A DNA stretch of 64,000 nt. It comes from Collinsella sp. MSK.8.10. Lineage in GTDB: Bacteria; Actinomycetota; Coriobacteriia; Coriobacteriales; Coriobacteriaceae. Below are positions 49,396 through 57,986 of this stretch, one piece after another. The stretch spans positions 62,001 through 126,000 of the forward strand of contig NZ_JAHPYF010000006.1 in NCBI RefSeq assembly GCF_019041915.1. Reading direction: 5' to 3'. Each line of letters begins with the position of its first letter. The stretch's first letter is position 1. A model generated the notes under the pieces. The model did not search any database. It was given only the letters and a program-made list of their open reading frames with translations, and was not told where the DNA came from. Both the position numbers and the translations under genes were made by a program.

Positions 49396-49575
49396 GGGCG
49401 ACTCCTCATCTGACGGACGGCGCGCCTGCGGGCGGCGCCATAGTTTGAGCCGTACCAGTATACCGAGCCGCGCGGACACCGACGCAAATCACACCACGAC
49501 TCCGTGCGCCACCGTCAGGCCCGCCCCAGCGGATTTGGTGCAATGGAGCCACCGATGTCACGGCAACGGCAGCGA

Positions 49576-49675
49576 GCGGCGGCCAGAACGAACAAATTGG
49601 CATGAAAAGAGGGCGGCATAGACCTTTTGGTCATGCCACCCTCTTTGAATGACAAGTTGTCGTTCTGGCCGCCGC
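49576..49675 (-). terminator. nested fold-back terminator after uppP
   Basis: Outer arms GCGGCGGCCAGAACGA (49576-49591) and its inverse (49660-49675) enclose a second hairpin AAAGAGGG-GGCAT / ATGCC-CCCTCTTT (about 49606-49646). On the minus strand the inner stem is followed by TTTTCATG. It overlaps the uppP 3' region and ends its transcript. No gene lies between 49396 and 49690. Confidence 0.7.
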
Positions 49676-49690
49676 GCAGCGTCAACCAAG

Positions 49691-50671
49691 TTACAGGCCG
49701 AGCATAGGCTCCAAGACGAAGAAGTACGCAAGCACCACGATGCCCAGAATGATGCGGTAGACGCCGAAGCACTTGAAGTCGTGACGGCGGACGAAGCCCA
49801 TAAGCCACTTGATGGCGATGAGCGAAACCACAAAGGCCACAACGCAGCCCACGCCCAGGATGGCGACCTCGTTGGCACCGAACGTACCGCCCTTGATGAA
49901 ATACTTGACCAGCTTGAGCGCACTCGCGCCAAACATGACAGGGATGGCCAGGAAGAACGTAAACTTGGACGCCACCGAACGCGTGCAGCCCAAAAGCAGG
50001 CCGCCGATGATGGTGGAACCGGAGCGCGACGTGCCCGGAATCAGCGAGAGCACCTGGAAGCATCCGATGCCCAGTGCGGTCTTCCAACTCAGGTCCTCGA
50101 GCGTGGTGATGGAACCAAAGTCCAGATCCTCGTCATCGCCCTCATCCTCAGCGGTAGCCGCGGCGGGCGCCGCAAAGTGCGCACCGGCGGGACGTCCACC
50201 CGACACCACAGCACGCGAACCAAACGAACCGGCAACGGCCATTTCCTCGCGCTTGTTCGCGCGCCAGTTCTCGATCACGATAAACAGCACGCCGTACACA
50301 ATGAGCGCCAGCGCCACGACGGGAGCATTGTAGAAATGCTCCTCCATCCAGTCGTTGAGCGGCAGGCCGATCGCCGCGGCGGGAATGCAGCCGAGCACAA
50401 TCTTGCCCCACAGCACCCAGGTGTCGCGACGGCCCTCCTTACCCTTGCTGGGCGAGAACGGGTTGAGCTCATGGAAGAACAGCACACAGACGGCCAGAAT
50501 GGCGCCGAGCTGAATCACAACCAGGAACATATTCCAGAACGTCTCGCTCACGTTCATCTTGACGAACTCGTCCACCAAGATCATGTGACCGGTCGACGAA
50601 ACAGGCAGCCATTCGGTGATGCCCTCGACCAGGCCCATGAAGGCAGATTTTAGAAGCTCGATGATATCCAA
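49691..50671 (-). CDS. uppP: undecaprenyl-diphosphatase
   Basis: 326 residues from TTG 50671, which has GAGGGG six bases upstream and gives the usual N-terminus (M)DIIELLKSAFMGLVEGITEWLPVSSTGHMIL. The active-site segments are 'GLVEGITEWLPVSSTGH' (Glu, Ser, His) and 'LSLIPGTSRSGSTIIGGLLLG' (second motif with Arg). It recycles the undecaprenyl carrier for cell-wall synthesis and gives bacitracin tolerance. A hydrophilic insert of about 45 residues (AVVSGGRPAGAHFAAPAAA then EDEGDDEDLD) separates the two membrane halves; most family members lack it. Confidence 0.93.
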   Translation of the reverse strand: MDIIELLKSAFMGLVEGITEWLPVSSTGHMILVDEFVKMNVSETFWNMFLVVIQLGAILAVCVLFFHELNPFSPSKGKEGRRDTWVLWGKIVLGCIPAAAIGLPLNDWMEEHFYNAPVVALALIVYGVLFIVIENWRANKREEMAVAGSFGSRAVVSGGRPAGAHFAAPAAATAEDEGDDEDLDFGSITTLEDLSWKTALGIGCFQVLSLIPGTSRSGSTIIGGLLLGCTRSVASKFTFFLAIPVMFGASALKLVKYFIKGGTFGANEVAILGVGCVVAFVVSLIAIKWLMGFVRRHDFKCFGVYRIILGIVVLAYFFVLEPMLGL

Positions 50672-50918
50672 AGGGACCCCCTCGTTAGACACCCGCCGAT
50701 ATTGTTCTGCGGACGGTGCGGGCGATGTCCCATTATCAACCGTTCGGGCGCGCCTGCGCCTACCCTTACCAAAAAACTCGTCCGTTCACAGAATTGCGAG
50801 CGGTCAAACCGAAATCCTTGGGTATAACTGCAACAAGATAAAGTGTCCGGCGGCCAACGCGCCCGCGCCCGCCCGACGCACGAGCCCCGCGCCCGTGCGA
50901 TAGACCAAGGAGGAAACC

Positions 50919-51356
50919 ATGAACGAGGGCTACACCAAGGTATTTGTTTCACTCGACGGTACTGAGCAGCAGGATTTTGTGCTCGCACGCGCCATCAAGG
51001 TCGCCGCGAACAACGGCGCCAAGCTAATCATCGGCCACGTTATCGATTCCACGGCACTCGAGAGCGCCGGTTCCTATCCGGTCGATCTGGTCAACGGCCT
51101 AGAGGAGGCGTTTAAGAACTCCATCGCCAAGCAGCTCGAAGAGGCTAAGGCCAATCCCGACATCCCCGAGGTCGAGGTCATGATTCGCGCCGGCCGCATT
51201 CGCGAGACGCTTAAGGACGAGATGCTCGACGTGGTTAAGCCCGACCTGGTGCTCTGCGGCGCCCGCGGCCTGTCCTCGATCAAGTATGCGCTGCTGGGTT
51301 CGATTTCGACGTTCCTGCTGCGCAATACGGACTGCGACATCTTAGTCGTGAAGTAG
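50919..51356 (+). CDS. universal stress protein (UspA family)
   Basis: 145 residues, a single Usp domain. 'KVFVSLDGTEQQDFVLARAIKVA' starts the fold, and the nucleotide motif is 'LCGARGLSSIKYALLGSISTFLLRNTDCDILVVK' (about 112-145), the G-2x-G-9x-G-S/T pattern of ATP-binding Usp proteins. AAGGAGG precedes ATG 50919. It stands alone between uppP and a two-component system. Confidence 0.92.
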   Translation: MNEGYTKVFVSLDGTEQQDFVLARAIKVAANNGAKLIIGHVIDSTALESAGSYPVDLVNGLEEAFKNSIAKQLEEAKANPDIPEVEVMIRAGRIRETLKDEMLDVVKPDLVLCGARGLSSIKYALLGSISTFLLRNTDCDILVVK

Positions 51357-51369
51357 CGTTGCTCCCACC

Positions 51370-51462
51370 GGCCGCGGGGCCTGCGGGGTTTCCACGGGCA
51401 CGTCCTCGCCGCGTTGCGGCTGCGGGATGTGCCCTTAGGAAACCCCTCCCGGCCCCGCGGCC
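51370..51462. repeat. long interrupted fold-back downstream of the usp gene
   Basis: Three successive matching blocks pair across the region: GGCCGCGGGGCC (51370-51381) with GGCCCCGCGGCC (51451-51462), GGGGTTTCC (51385-51393) with GGAAACCCC (51438-51446), and GGGCAC (51396-51401) with GTGCCC (51429-51434). It starts 14 bases after the stop. Confidence 0.7.
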
Positions 51463-51504
51463 TTCGCAGCCTTGCTTCAACGAGTTGTCTGATGGAAAAA
51501 TGGC

Positions 51505-51540
51505 GTGCCGCCCCGTTTGGGGCGGCACGTTTTGTTTGGG
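51505..51540 (+). terminator. terminator after the usp gene
   Basis: Stem GTGCCGCCCC-GTTT-GGGGCGGCAC (51505-51528) followed by GTTTTGTTT. Confidence 0.8.
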
Positions 51541-51556
51541 GCGACACGTTTTTGTT

Positions 51557-51644
51557 ATGGGGGATTCATTTGAGCCCCCATAGTTGTGTTCACGTTCGGG
51601 AACATAGCGCCAATTGCCTTAGCTATGTTCACGTTCGGGAACAT
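51557..51644. repeat. hairpin and two copies of TGTTCACGTTCGGGAACAT
   Basis: The 19-base dyad-bearing motif occurs at 51587-51605 and 51626-51644, 39 bases apart. A hairpin TATGGGGG / CCCCCATA (51557-51582) lies just before. They follow the convergent histidine kinase gene and may be operator-like sites or an extragenic repeat family. Confidence 0.65.
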
Positions 51645-51671
51645 TGCCGTCCGCACCGCAAGACGGCCCGA

Positions 51672-52715
51672 CTACTCGAAATATTGGAACTTGTTGGTTG
51701 AGAAGGCGAATGTTACGACGAAGCCTTCGCCCGGCTCCGATGCCGCGGTGACGTCGATGCCCATCTTGGAGCACAGGCGCGCCACCAGGTAGAGGCCGAT
51801 GCCCGTTGCACGCTTGGTGGTGCGGCCGTTGTCGCCGGTAAAACCCTTCTCGAACACACGCGGCAGGTCGGCCGCGCTCACGCCGCAGCCGTTGTCCGCA
51901 ACGGTAAGCTCGATGCGCTCGCTTGCCAGGCCCTCGTCCAGCAACGCGCCCGAAAACACGATCTTCGCGCCGTCCTCGCACGCATATTTAATGCTGTTCT
52001 GAATGAGCTGGCCCAGAATAAACTCGAGCCACTTCTCGTCGGTAAAGACCTCGAAGTCGAGGTTCTCGCACACCGGGGCCACATGCGCCGCAATGAGCTC
52101 GCGCGCGTTGGCTTTAATCGCGCCCGTCACCAAGGTCTTAAGGTCCCAGCGGCGAATCAGGTAGTCGCGTTCCACGACTTCCGAGCGCGCGTAGTACAGC
52201 GCTTGATCGATATAGCGCTCCACGCGGGCAAGCTCGCGACCGAGGTCATCTACGCGCGACAGATCATCTTCGCTGCCGTCCAGGTTTTCCAAAATCAGAT
52301 GGGCTGCCGCCAGAGGCAGCTTGGCCTCGTGGACCCAGCTCTCGATATAGTCGCGATAGTCATCGGTCTGGCGCCTGCCTTCGGCAACCTCGTCACAAGC
52401 GGCTTTGCCCACCCGGCGCAAGACCTCGTACTCGAGCTCGCCCTCGGCATAAGTCGGGCACTGCACCATCTCCTGCACCCATGCGGGGCTTTCCAGCTCC
52501 TCGGCCGCGCGCTCCAGCTGGTGCAAAAATCGACGACGGCGCGCGTACTCGATCACGATGCCGAGCATGCCAAAGATGAAGGACACGCCAACCGCCACGA
52601 CCACGATGGAAACGGGTGCGCCGGCGACCGTCAGCACAAAGCAGCTCAGCAGCACGCCGCACGTCCACACGGCGACGGGAAGCAGCGCATCTTTAAAGAA
52701 CTTGCCAAACGACAT
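51672..52715 (-). CDS. sensor histidine kinase, intramembrane-sensing (BceS-like)
   Basis: 347 residues. Two membrane helices close together (about 12-32 and 36-56) with almost no outside loop, as in BceS/GraS kinases that sense through a transporter. The phosphorylated His lies in 'DYIESWVHEAKLPLAAAHL'; ATP-binding boxes are 'QLIQNSIKYA' (N), 'VADNGCGV' (G1), 'FEKGFTG' (F) and 'RATGIGLYLVARL' (G2). It overlaps no gene but follows its response regulator by nine bases. No BceAB-like ABC transporter is adjacent. Confidence 0.9.
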   Translation of the reverse strand: MSFGKFFKDALLPVAVWTCGVLLSCFVLTVAGAPVSIVVVAVGVSFIFGMLGIVIEYARRRRFLHQLERAAEELESPAWVQEMVQCPTYAEGELEYEVLRRVGKAACDEVAEGRRQTDDYRDYIESWVHEAKLPLAAAHLILENLDGSEDDLSRVDDLGRELARVERYIDQALYYARSEVVERDYLIRRWDLKTLVTGAIKANARELIAAHVAPVCENLDFEVFTDEKWLEFILGQLIQNSIKYACEDGAKIVFSGALLDEGLASERIELTVADNGCGVSAADLPRVFEKGFTGDNGRTTKRATGIGLYLVARLCSKMGIDVTAASEPGEGFVVTFAFSTNKFQYFE

Positions 52716-52724
52716 AGCCGGCCC

Positions 52725-53396
52725 CTAGACCGAATAGCCCTGGCCGCGATGCGTGGTCAAATACCCCTTGATGCCGATTTTTTCGAGCGTGGTACGCAGG
52801 CGGTTGATGTTGACGGTGAGCGTATTGTCGTCCACAAAGGCGTCGGAGTCCCACAGGTCCTGCATGATGGCCGAGCGCGAAACGATCTTGCCCGCGCGGC
52901 TCAGAAGCAGCGAGAGGATACGCAGCTCGTTTTTGGTGAGCTCGGTGCTGGTGCCCGTTTGCGTGTTGGTGACCATGGAGCGTGCGAGGTCAATCTCCAG
53001 TCCCTTGTGGACGAGCGTGCTGCGCTCGCCCGCCGCCGCGGTGCGACGCAGCAAGGCATTGATGCGCGCCACGAGCACACGGGCGCTATAGGGCTTGGGA
53101 ACAAAGTCGTCCGCGCCGAGCGTCATGGCCATGACCTCGTCGATCTCGGTCGTGCGCGACGTGAGGACGATGATGGGGACCTCGGATTCGCGGCGAACCT
53201 CGTGGCAGATATGCTGGCCGTCCTTGACGGGAAGCGTGAGGTCGAGCAGCACCAGGTCGGGCGCGGCGGCGAGAATATCGCGCGAGACATGCTCAAACGA
53301 TTCGCAGGCCTCGATTTCAAACCCGGCGCGGGCAAGGATGTCGATAAGCTCACGACGAATGGGCTCGTCGTCCTCAACGACATAGATCAGCGCCAT
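52725..53396 (-). CDS. OmpR-family response regulator (BceR-like)
   Basis: 223 residues from ATG 53396 (GGGAGG four bases before). Receiver domain with acidic pocket 'YVVEDDEP', phospho-Asp in 'LVLLDLTLPVKDG', Thr/Ser 'IIVLTSR' and Lys in 'FVPKPYSARVL'. The C-terminal winged HTH 'ELTKNELRILSLLLSRAGKIVSRSAIMQDLWDSDAFVDDNTLTVNINRLRTTLE' matches BceR-type regulators. It forms an operon with the kinase and likely controls a peptide-antibiotic response elsewhere. Confidence 0.92.
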   Translation of the reverse strand: MALIYVVEDDEPIRRELIDILARAGFEIEACESFEHVSRDILAAAPDLVLLDLTLPVKDGQHICHEVRRESEVPIIVLTSRTTEIDEVMAMTLGADDFVPKPYSARVLVARINALLRRTAAAGERSTLVHKGLEIDLARSMVTNTQTGTSTELTKNELRILSLLLSRAGKIVSRSAIMQDLWDSDAFVDDNTLTVNINRLRTTLEKIGIKGYLTTHRGQGYSV

Positions 53397-53510
53397 GTGT
53401 CCTCCCATTTCGCGTAACTTGCACCTTTCACACCATTATGCCCACAGCGTCGCAGCGATACGACCCCGTGGGCACCTAATGTGACAAAAGCGTTCGGTAG
53501 TCTTGAGAGA

Positions 53511-53545
53511 AAATAGGGGCCGACCGGTCCTAAACCGATCGGCCC
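53511..53545 (-). terminator. terminator after the aminotransferase gene
   Basis: Minus-strand stem GGGGCCGATCGGT / ACCGGTCGGCCCC (53545-53533 with 53528-53516, one mismatch) followed by TATTTTCTC. Confidence 0.8.
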
Positions 53546-53566
53546 CATCACTTCGACCTCGAGCCT

Positions 53567-54697
53567 CTACTCGAGCGTACGTATGTACGCGGAGATGGCA
53601 TCTAGGCCCTTCTGCAGGTCATCGGTGTTATCGGAGTATGCATAGCCGATGCGCATGCTCTTGGGCTCCTCGAAGCAATCACCCGGGGTGACGAGTGCGC
53701 CGGACTTCTTAATCATGTCGGTGCAGAACGTCCTGGAGTCGATGTCGTAGTCGTAATACACGAGCGCGGTGGTACCCGCCTCGGGCTTGACGAACGACAG
53801 GTGCGGCTCGCTCTCGACCCACTTCTCCAGAACAGCAAGGTTCTGACGGACGATGCGACGGCTGCGCTCAAGAATCACGGAAGCGTTGCCCAGAATCAGC
53901 TCCGCCACCGACTCGCTGAATATGCCGGCGGAAATCAGGTTGTAGTCGCGATGCGAGAGCAGCGCACGACGGAGCTCCGGGCTCTTGGTGACCGCCCAGC
54001 CCAGACGCAGGCCGGCGAACGACCAGACCTTGGACATGGATGCGGTGACGATGGCCTTGTCGTACAGGTCGACCACGGACTCGCAGTACTCATCCGTCTG
54101 AGTAAGCAGACGGTAGACCTCGTCGCAGAGCACCCACGCGTCGTGTTTGCGTGCGACCTCGACAATCGCCTTGAGCGTATCGGTGTCGAGCAGGGCGCCC
54201 GTGGGGTTGTCCGGGTTATTGATGCAGATGAGCTTGGTATCGTCGGTCACCAGGGCATCGAGCGCGTCGACGTCGACGTGATAGCCGTTCTTGCGATCGA
54301 GCTGAAGGATATCGACCTTCGCACCACACATCTCGGGAATCGAGTAAAGCTGCTGGTAGGTGGGCTTGACGGAGACTACGTGATCGCCCGGTTCGACGAG
54401 CGTGGAAATAACCAGGGAGTTGGCACCGGTCGCGCCGTGCGTGGGCACGATATGCCCGGGCTCGACCGTCTTATAGAGACGCGCGACCCCCTCGAGGAAG
54501 CCGGGCTGCCCCTCGATGTCTCCGTAGGTGAATCGGCGCGAGCACAGGCTATCGAGCCACGCCTTCTTGTCAGTGTTCGTATGCTCGAACAGCTGGTCGA
54601 GCGTGAGGGAGTAGACGCACGTCTCTGCAACGTTGTGGGTGCACTTGGTCTCCCACTCGTTCATCCACTGCTCGACGGCGAAATCCTTGATCTGCAT
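53567..54697 (-). CDS. class I/II PLP-dependent aminotransferase
   Basis: 376 residues. 'RRFTYGDIEGQPGFLEGVARLY' , 'PTHGATGANSLVISTLVEPGDHVVSVKPTYQQLY', 'LICINNPDNPTGALLD', 'VLCDEVYRLL' and 'ASMSKVWSFAGLRLGWAV' with the PLP Lys identify the family. GGAAAGG lies before ATG 54697. It follows an OCD-family reductase gene by 24 bases, so the two probably handle one amino acid; the substrate is unknown. A PucR-type regulator is divergent upstream. Confidence 0.85.
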   Translation of the reverse strand: MQIKDFAVEQWMNEWETKCTHNVAETCVYSLTLDQLFEHTNTDKKAWLDSLCSRRFTYGDIEGQPGFLEGVARLYKTVEPGHIVPTHGATGANSLVISTLVEPGDHVVSVKPTYQQLYSIPEMCGAKVDILQLDRKNGYHVDVDALDALVTDDTKLICINNPDNPTGALLDTDTLKAIVEVARKHDAWVLCDEVYRLLTQTDEYCESVVDLYDKAIVTASMSKVWSFAGLRLGWAVTKSPELRRALLSHRDYNLISAGIFSESVAELILGNASVILERSRRIVRQNLAVLEKWVESEPHLSFVKPEAGTTALVYYDYDIDSRTFCTDMIKKSGALVTPGDCFEEPKSMRIGYAYSDNTDDLQKGLDAISAYIRTLE

Positions 54698-54721
54698 TGT
54701 CGTTTCCTTTCCTTGACTTTC

Positions 54722-55753
54722 TTACAGCTCCACCACGGTACCCAGCCCCGCCTCGACGGCGCGGTCGTAGGCGATTTTCGATGCCGAAAGGTCCTGAACG
54801 GCGATGCCCGACGTATCGAACACCGTCACCTGCTCGTCATCCGAGCGCCCCGTAGCCGCGCCGGCGATGACTTCGCCGAGCTCCGCTTTGATGTCCTCGG
54901 GCGTGATGGCGCCCTCGGCAACCGGAATCTCCAGCTCACCGGACGCGACCGATTGCTCGCGGTCGTCGACGTAAACAGCGGCACGGGCGACAAGCGCCGA
55001 GGCGAGCTCCTGCTTGCCGGGCATGTCGGCACCGACGCAGGAGATATGCGTACCAGGACGCACCCATGAATCGAGAATGATGGGCTTGGTCGCCGGCGTG
55101 ATCGTCACGATAATGTCGGCCTCCGCCGCGGCACCTTGGCCGTCAGCCGTCGCCTCGATGGAATAGGTGGATGCCTCGCGAGCATGCTCGCAGGCGCCCA
55201 AGATATGGGCGACCTCGCCTCGCATGCGCTCGACGCGGGCCTCGGGCGCGGCATCGGAAACCGGCTCCCACACCTTGACCTCGCTCACCTTGGGACAGGC
55301 GGCGAGCACGCCCGCCACCATATAAGTGCTCATATGACCGGCACCCACAACAAGCAGTTTGGACGCATCCGCCCGAGCCAGCCACTTGGCACCGAGCGCA
55401 GCGGCGGCACCGGTGCGAAGTCCAGTGACGGCGGAGGCATTGAGCAGCGCCAACGGCTCGCCCGTCGCGTTGTCGCACAGCAGCGTGGTGCCAAAGATCT
55501 CGGGCAGCCCCTTTTTAGGATTCTGAGAGAACCAAGCGGTGAGCTTGAGGCCGAAGAGGCCGCTTCCCGCCAACTCGCCCGAGCGGATATCCATATCGGC
55601 CACGCCGGGTTCGAACTGCTCATATACCATCGGCCACGCAACACCCTTGCCCGTTGCCTTCTGGCGATATGCCTCCTCCACGGCAGCGATTGCATCCTCG
55701 ATTGTCAGCACCTTGGAAACTTCCTCGACCGAAAGCACCACCATCTGCCCCAT
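54722..55753 (-). CDS. ornithine cyclodeaminase / mu-crystallin family protein
   Basis: 343 residues from ATG 55753 (AAGGAG five bases before). 'LTIEDAIAAVEEAYRQKATGKG' starts the fold, 'SAVTGLRTGAAAALGAKWLARADASKLLVVGAGHMSTYMVAGVL' is the conserved substrate Arg plus Rossmann motif (GAGHMS), and 'ISCVGADMPGKQEL' carries the family Asp. Members include ornithine cyclodeaminase, alanine dehydrogenase and pyrroline-2-carboxylate reductase. With the adjoining aminotransferase it suggests catabolism or interconversion of an amino or imino acid. Confidence 0.85.
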   Translation of the reverse strand: MGQMVVLSVEEVSKVLTIEDAIAAVEEAYRQKATGKGVAWPMVYEQFEPGVADMDIRSGELAGSGLFGLKLTAWFSQNPKKGLPEIFGTTLLCDNATGEPLALLNASAVTGLRTGAAAALGAKWLARADASKLLVVGAGHMSTYMVAGVLAACPKVSEVKVWEPVSDAAPEARVERMRGEVAHILGACEHAREASTYSIEATADGQGAAAEADIIVTITPATKPIILDSWVRPGTHISCVGADMPGKQELASALVARAAVYVDDREQSVASGELEIPVAEGAITPEDIKAELGEVIAGAATGRSDDEQVTVFDTSGIAVQDLSASKIAYDRAVEAGLGTVVEL

Positions 55754-55970
55754 CATCGCTCCTTTCAGTGAAAGCTTTACGTTGCTTCACTGTACGGTTT
55801 AGTAACGATGCCGCCAAGGATCATTTCTTGTTGGAATCTACAACAATTCTCGATCTGATTTTTCGTTCTATCAGCAGGTATTTGAACTATTTATCGCATC
55901 AAAGGCATACGGATGTGCGATTATCCTATTTGTATAGGTACTTATTGTAATTATTTACAAGGTGATGCTG
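55754..55970. promoter_or_regulatory. AT-rich divergent promoter region, OCD operon / pucR-like gene
   Basis: About 215 bases, AT-rich from 55840 to 55960, between the divergent OCD gene and the PucR-type regulator. It must hold both promoters; no clear operator palindrome is seen. Confidence 0.45.
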
Positions 55971-57152
55971 ATGCTATACACCATCTCGGACTTCTCACGG
56001 GAATATGAGGGGTCAGTCCGTCTAATCGCCGGCAGCGATGGCGTCTCGCGTGCCGTCTCTGGCGTCGGGATCCTCGATTATGAACTCATGCCCGGCCTCA
56101 AGAACAAGTACCAGCGCGTCAACTTCAGCTCAGACGAGATCATCCTCAGCACTTTCCTCTATGCGAAGGACGACCCGTACCTCATCACTGAAGCCGTGAA
56201 ATACCTCGTCGCCAAGGGAACGAGCGGTCTCATCATCAAAAACGTCCTGCACATCCCGATTCCCGACCAAGCCATCCGCTACGCCAACGCGCGGCACTAC
56301 CCGGTCTTTCTCACGACCGACGACTCACTGTTCTTTGACAGCGTCATCTATGAGGTCAAACGGCATATCGAGCAGCTCACGTCCATCGACTTCGCGCAGC
56401 GCGAGATCGATGCCCTGAGGACAGACGTATCGCCCGAGTCCATCTGCCGACGCATCCGAGGTCTCAACCCGTCATTTCTGGACGAAGCGGTCGCCCTGTT
56501 CGCATCGTTTGCAGAGCCCCTCGACCCGCGTACGTTTTTGCAAATCGAACGTCTCTGTGCAAAATCGACCCTCGCCGGATGCCACAACATGCTGGCACCC
56601 TACGACGGAGGTTTGTTATTCGTAGCGACAAGTGACTCGGAACAGACGCTCGATGTAGAGCGAATCGTGCAGGCGCTCACGGAGCTCATCGAGGCTAGCG
56701 ACATCGATGGCGGAGCGGAAGGGCTCGGCATCAGCGATATTCTGTTTGGAGACGAGGCGGTGGCGCAGGCGATCTCGCAGGCGATTTACGCACAGCGCCT
56801 ATCTTGTCAACGAGCCGAGGGTCCCGTGCGCTATACGCAGCTCGGCATCCTGAGAACCGTGATGCCTTTTGCGGAAACCCCGGAGATGCGATCGTTCTCG
56901 GAGGCGATTCTCTCGCCGATACGCGAGCACGACAGTGAGCATGGCAGCGAACTGGAATCCACGCTCGCTGCATTCATCGAGAACGGCCGACGTATCGAGC
57001 AAACCGCCAAGCAGACTGGCCAGCACCCGAACACGATTCGATATCGCCTCGATAAGGTGACAGTTCTCACCGGACTGAGCTACAAATGCGCCCCGGAGAT
57101 GGAGCAGCTGTCGCTCGCCTACGCAATCGAACGCGCTCGCTCGCTTCAGTAA
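55971..57152 (+). CDS. PucR/CdaR-family transcriptional regulator
   Basis: 393 residues from ATG 55971 (AAGGTG six bases before). N-terminal PucR sensor domain (about 1-125: 'RLIAGSDGVSRAVSGVGILDYELMPG', 'IILSTFLYAKDDP', 'GTSGLIIKN'), a central region, and a C-terminal HTH of the PucR type 'FIENGRRIEQTAKQTGQHPNTIRYRLDKVTVLTGL' (about 345-380). Such proteins activate purine or amino-acid degradation genes. It is divergent from the OCD/aminotransferase operon, its probable target. Confidence 0.87.
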   Translation: MLYTISDFSREYEGSVRLIAGSDGVSRAVSGVGILDYELMPGLKNKYQRVNFSSDEIILSTFLYAKDDPYLITEAVKYLVAKGTSGLIIKNVLHIPIPDQAIRYANARHYPVFLTTDDSLFFDSVIYEVKRHIEQLTSIDFAQREIDALRTDVSPESICRRIRGLNPSFLDEAVALFASFAEPLDPRTFLQIERLCAKSTLAGCHNMLAPYDGGLLFVATSDSEQTLDVERIVQALTELIEASDIDGGAEGLGISDILFGDEAVAQAISQAIYAQRLSCQRAEGPVRYTQLGILRTVMPFAETPEMRSFSEAILSPIREHDSEHGSELESTLAAFIENGRRIEQTAKQTGQHPNTIRYRLDKVTVLTGLSYKCAPEMEQLSLAYAIERARSLQ

Positions 57153-57170
57153 GCCCACCCCGCCTTGAGG

Positions 57171-57881
57171 TTAGGAGCGGCGGGCACGGAGCTTTTCGTA
57201 GCCTTCAGCGAAGAAGGCGACCGTGGCGGCGTCGGCCTCGGCGGCGTCGGCCTCGGTTGCGGGGACCACGCCGTGCTCGTCGCTCACCAGGAACAAGGCG
57301 CCCTTGAGCTGTGCGGGAATATCTACGCGCGTGACCGGGATGCCCTTGGTCTGGGCCAGCTGCTCAATGAGCGTCGCCGTGCCGCACAGGCACTCGTCCG
57401 CTGGCGCCACAAAGGCAAGCTCGCCGTTATCGACGGCGGCGAGCAGCTCGGGCGCCACGCCGGTTTCGTCGGCCTCGGAGCGGGCCTCGGCGGAGCGGGC
57501 ACGTAGCGCCTTGGCCGACGTATCGGCGAGCGGCTCGTACTCCCCCACCGTCATGGCGGCGTTGCCGTTAACGTCGATCACTAGCATGAGTACGCCGTCG
57601 TGCGCAGTGTAATCGCCCTCGGCAAGCGACCACTCAACGTGCTGCTTGGCCCAACTGAGCATGTTATGGGTAAGCGGCTCGCCCTGCACCAAGCGCTCGG
57701 ACAGCGCACGAATGTGGCGGTTGAGCATGGGCACCTTTTTGTTGGACATGCGCCAGCGGCAGATAAGCGCGGGCTTGTCGAGCGTAAACTTCTCGACCGC
57801 CTCCTGATTGGCGCAAAAGTCCTCGTACGCACGCTGATCCTCGGCATTGCCAAACAGCTCGGCATCATCAATCTGGGGCAT
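57171..57881 (-). CDS. hypothetical protein
   Basis: 236 residues from ATG 57881, with AAAGG seven bases upstream. No signal peptide or membrane segment. The first half contains 'AYEDFCANQEAVEKFTLDKPALICRWRMSNKKVPMLNRHIRALSERLVQGEPLTHNMLSWAKQHVEWSLAEG' and looks helical; the second has 'GVLMLVIDVNGNAAMTVGEYEPLA' and an Ala/Glu-rich end. I do not recognise a family. It lies between the PucR gene (convergent) and purH (same strand, separated by a terminator). Confidence 0.6.
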   Translation of the reverse strand: MPQIDDAELFGNAEDQRAYEDFCANQEAVEKFTLDKPALICRWRMSNKKVPMLNRHIRALSERLVQGEPLTHNMLSWAKQHVEWSLAEGDYTAHDGVLMLVIDVNGNAAMTVGEYEPLADTSAKALRARSAEARSEADETGVAPELLAAVDNGELAFVAPADECLCGTATLIEQLAQTKGIPVTRVDIPAQLKGALFLVSDEHGVVPATEADAAEADAATVAFFAEGYEKLRARRS

Positions 57882-57920
57882 GGTCATACCTTTCGTGTTA
57901 GTCATTCCGTCCTCTTATAC

Positions 57921-57958
57921 CAAAAAGACGGCCCTCCAAACGGAGCGACCGTCTTTTG
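57921..57958. terminator. terminator after purH
   Basis: Stem CAAAAAGACGG / CCGTCTTTTG with an inner CTCC/GGAG pair. T runs on both strands; it ends purH on the minus strand. Confidence 0.88.
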
Positions 57959-57986
57959 CAGAGATTATTTTGTTTCGGGGCGAAAC

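Noticed and set aside
52083..53417. 444-codon plus-strand open frame
   Set aside because: Antisense to the histidine kinase and response regulator genes.
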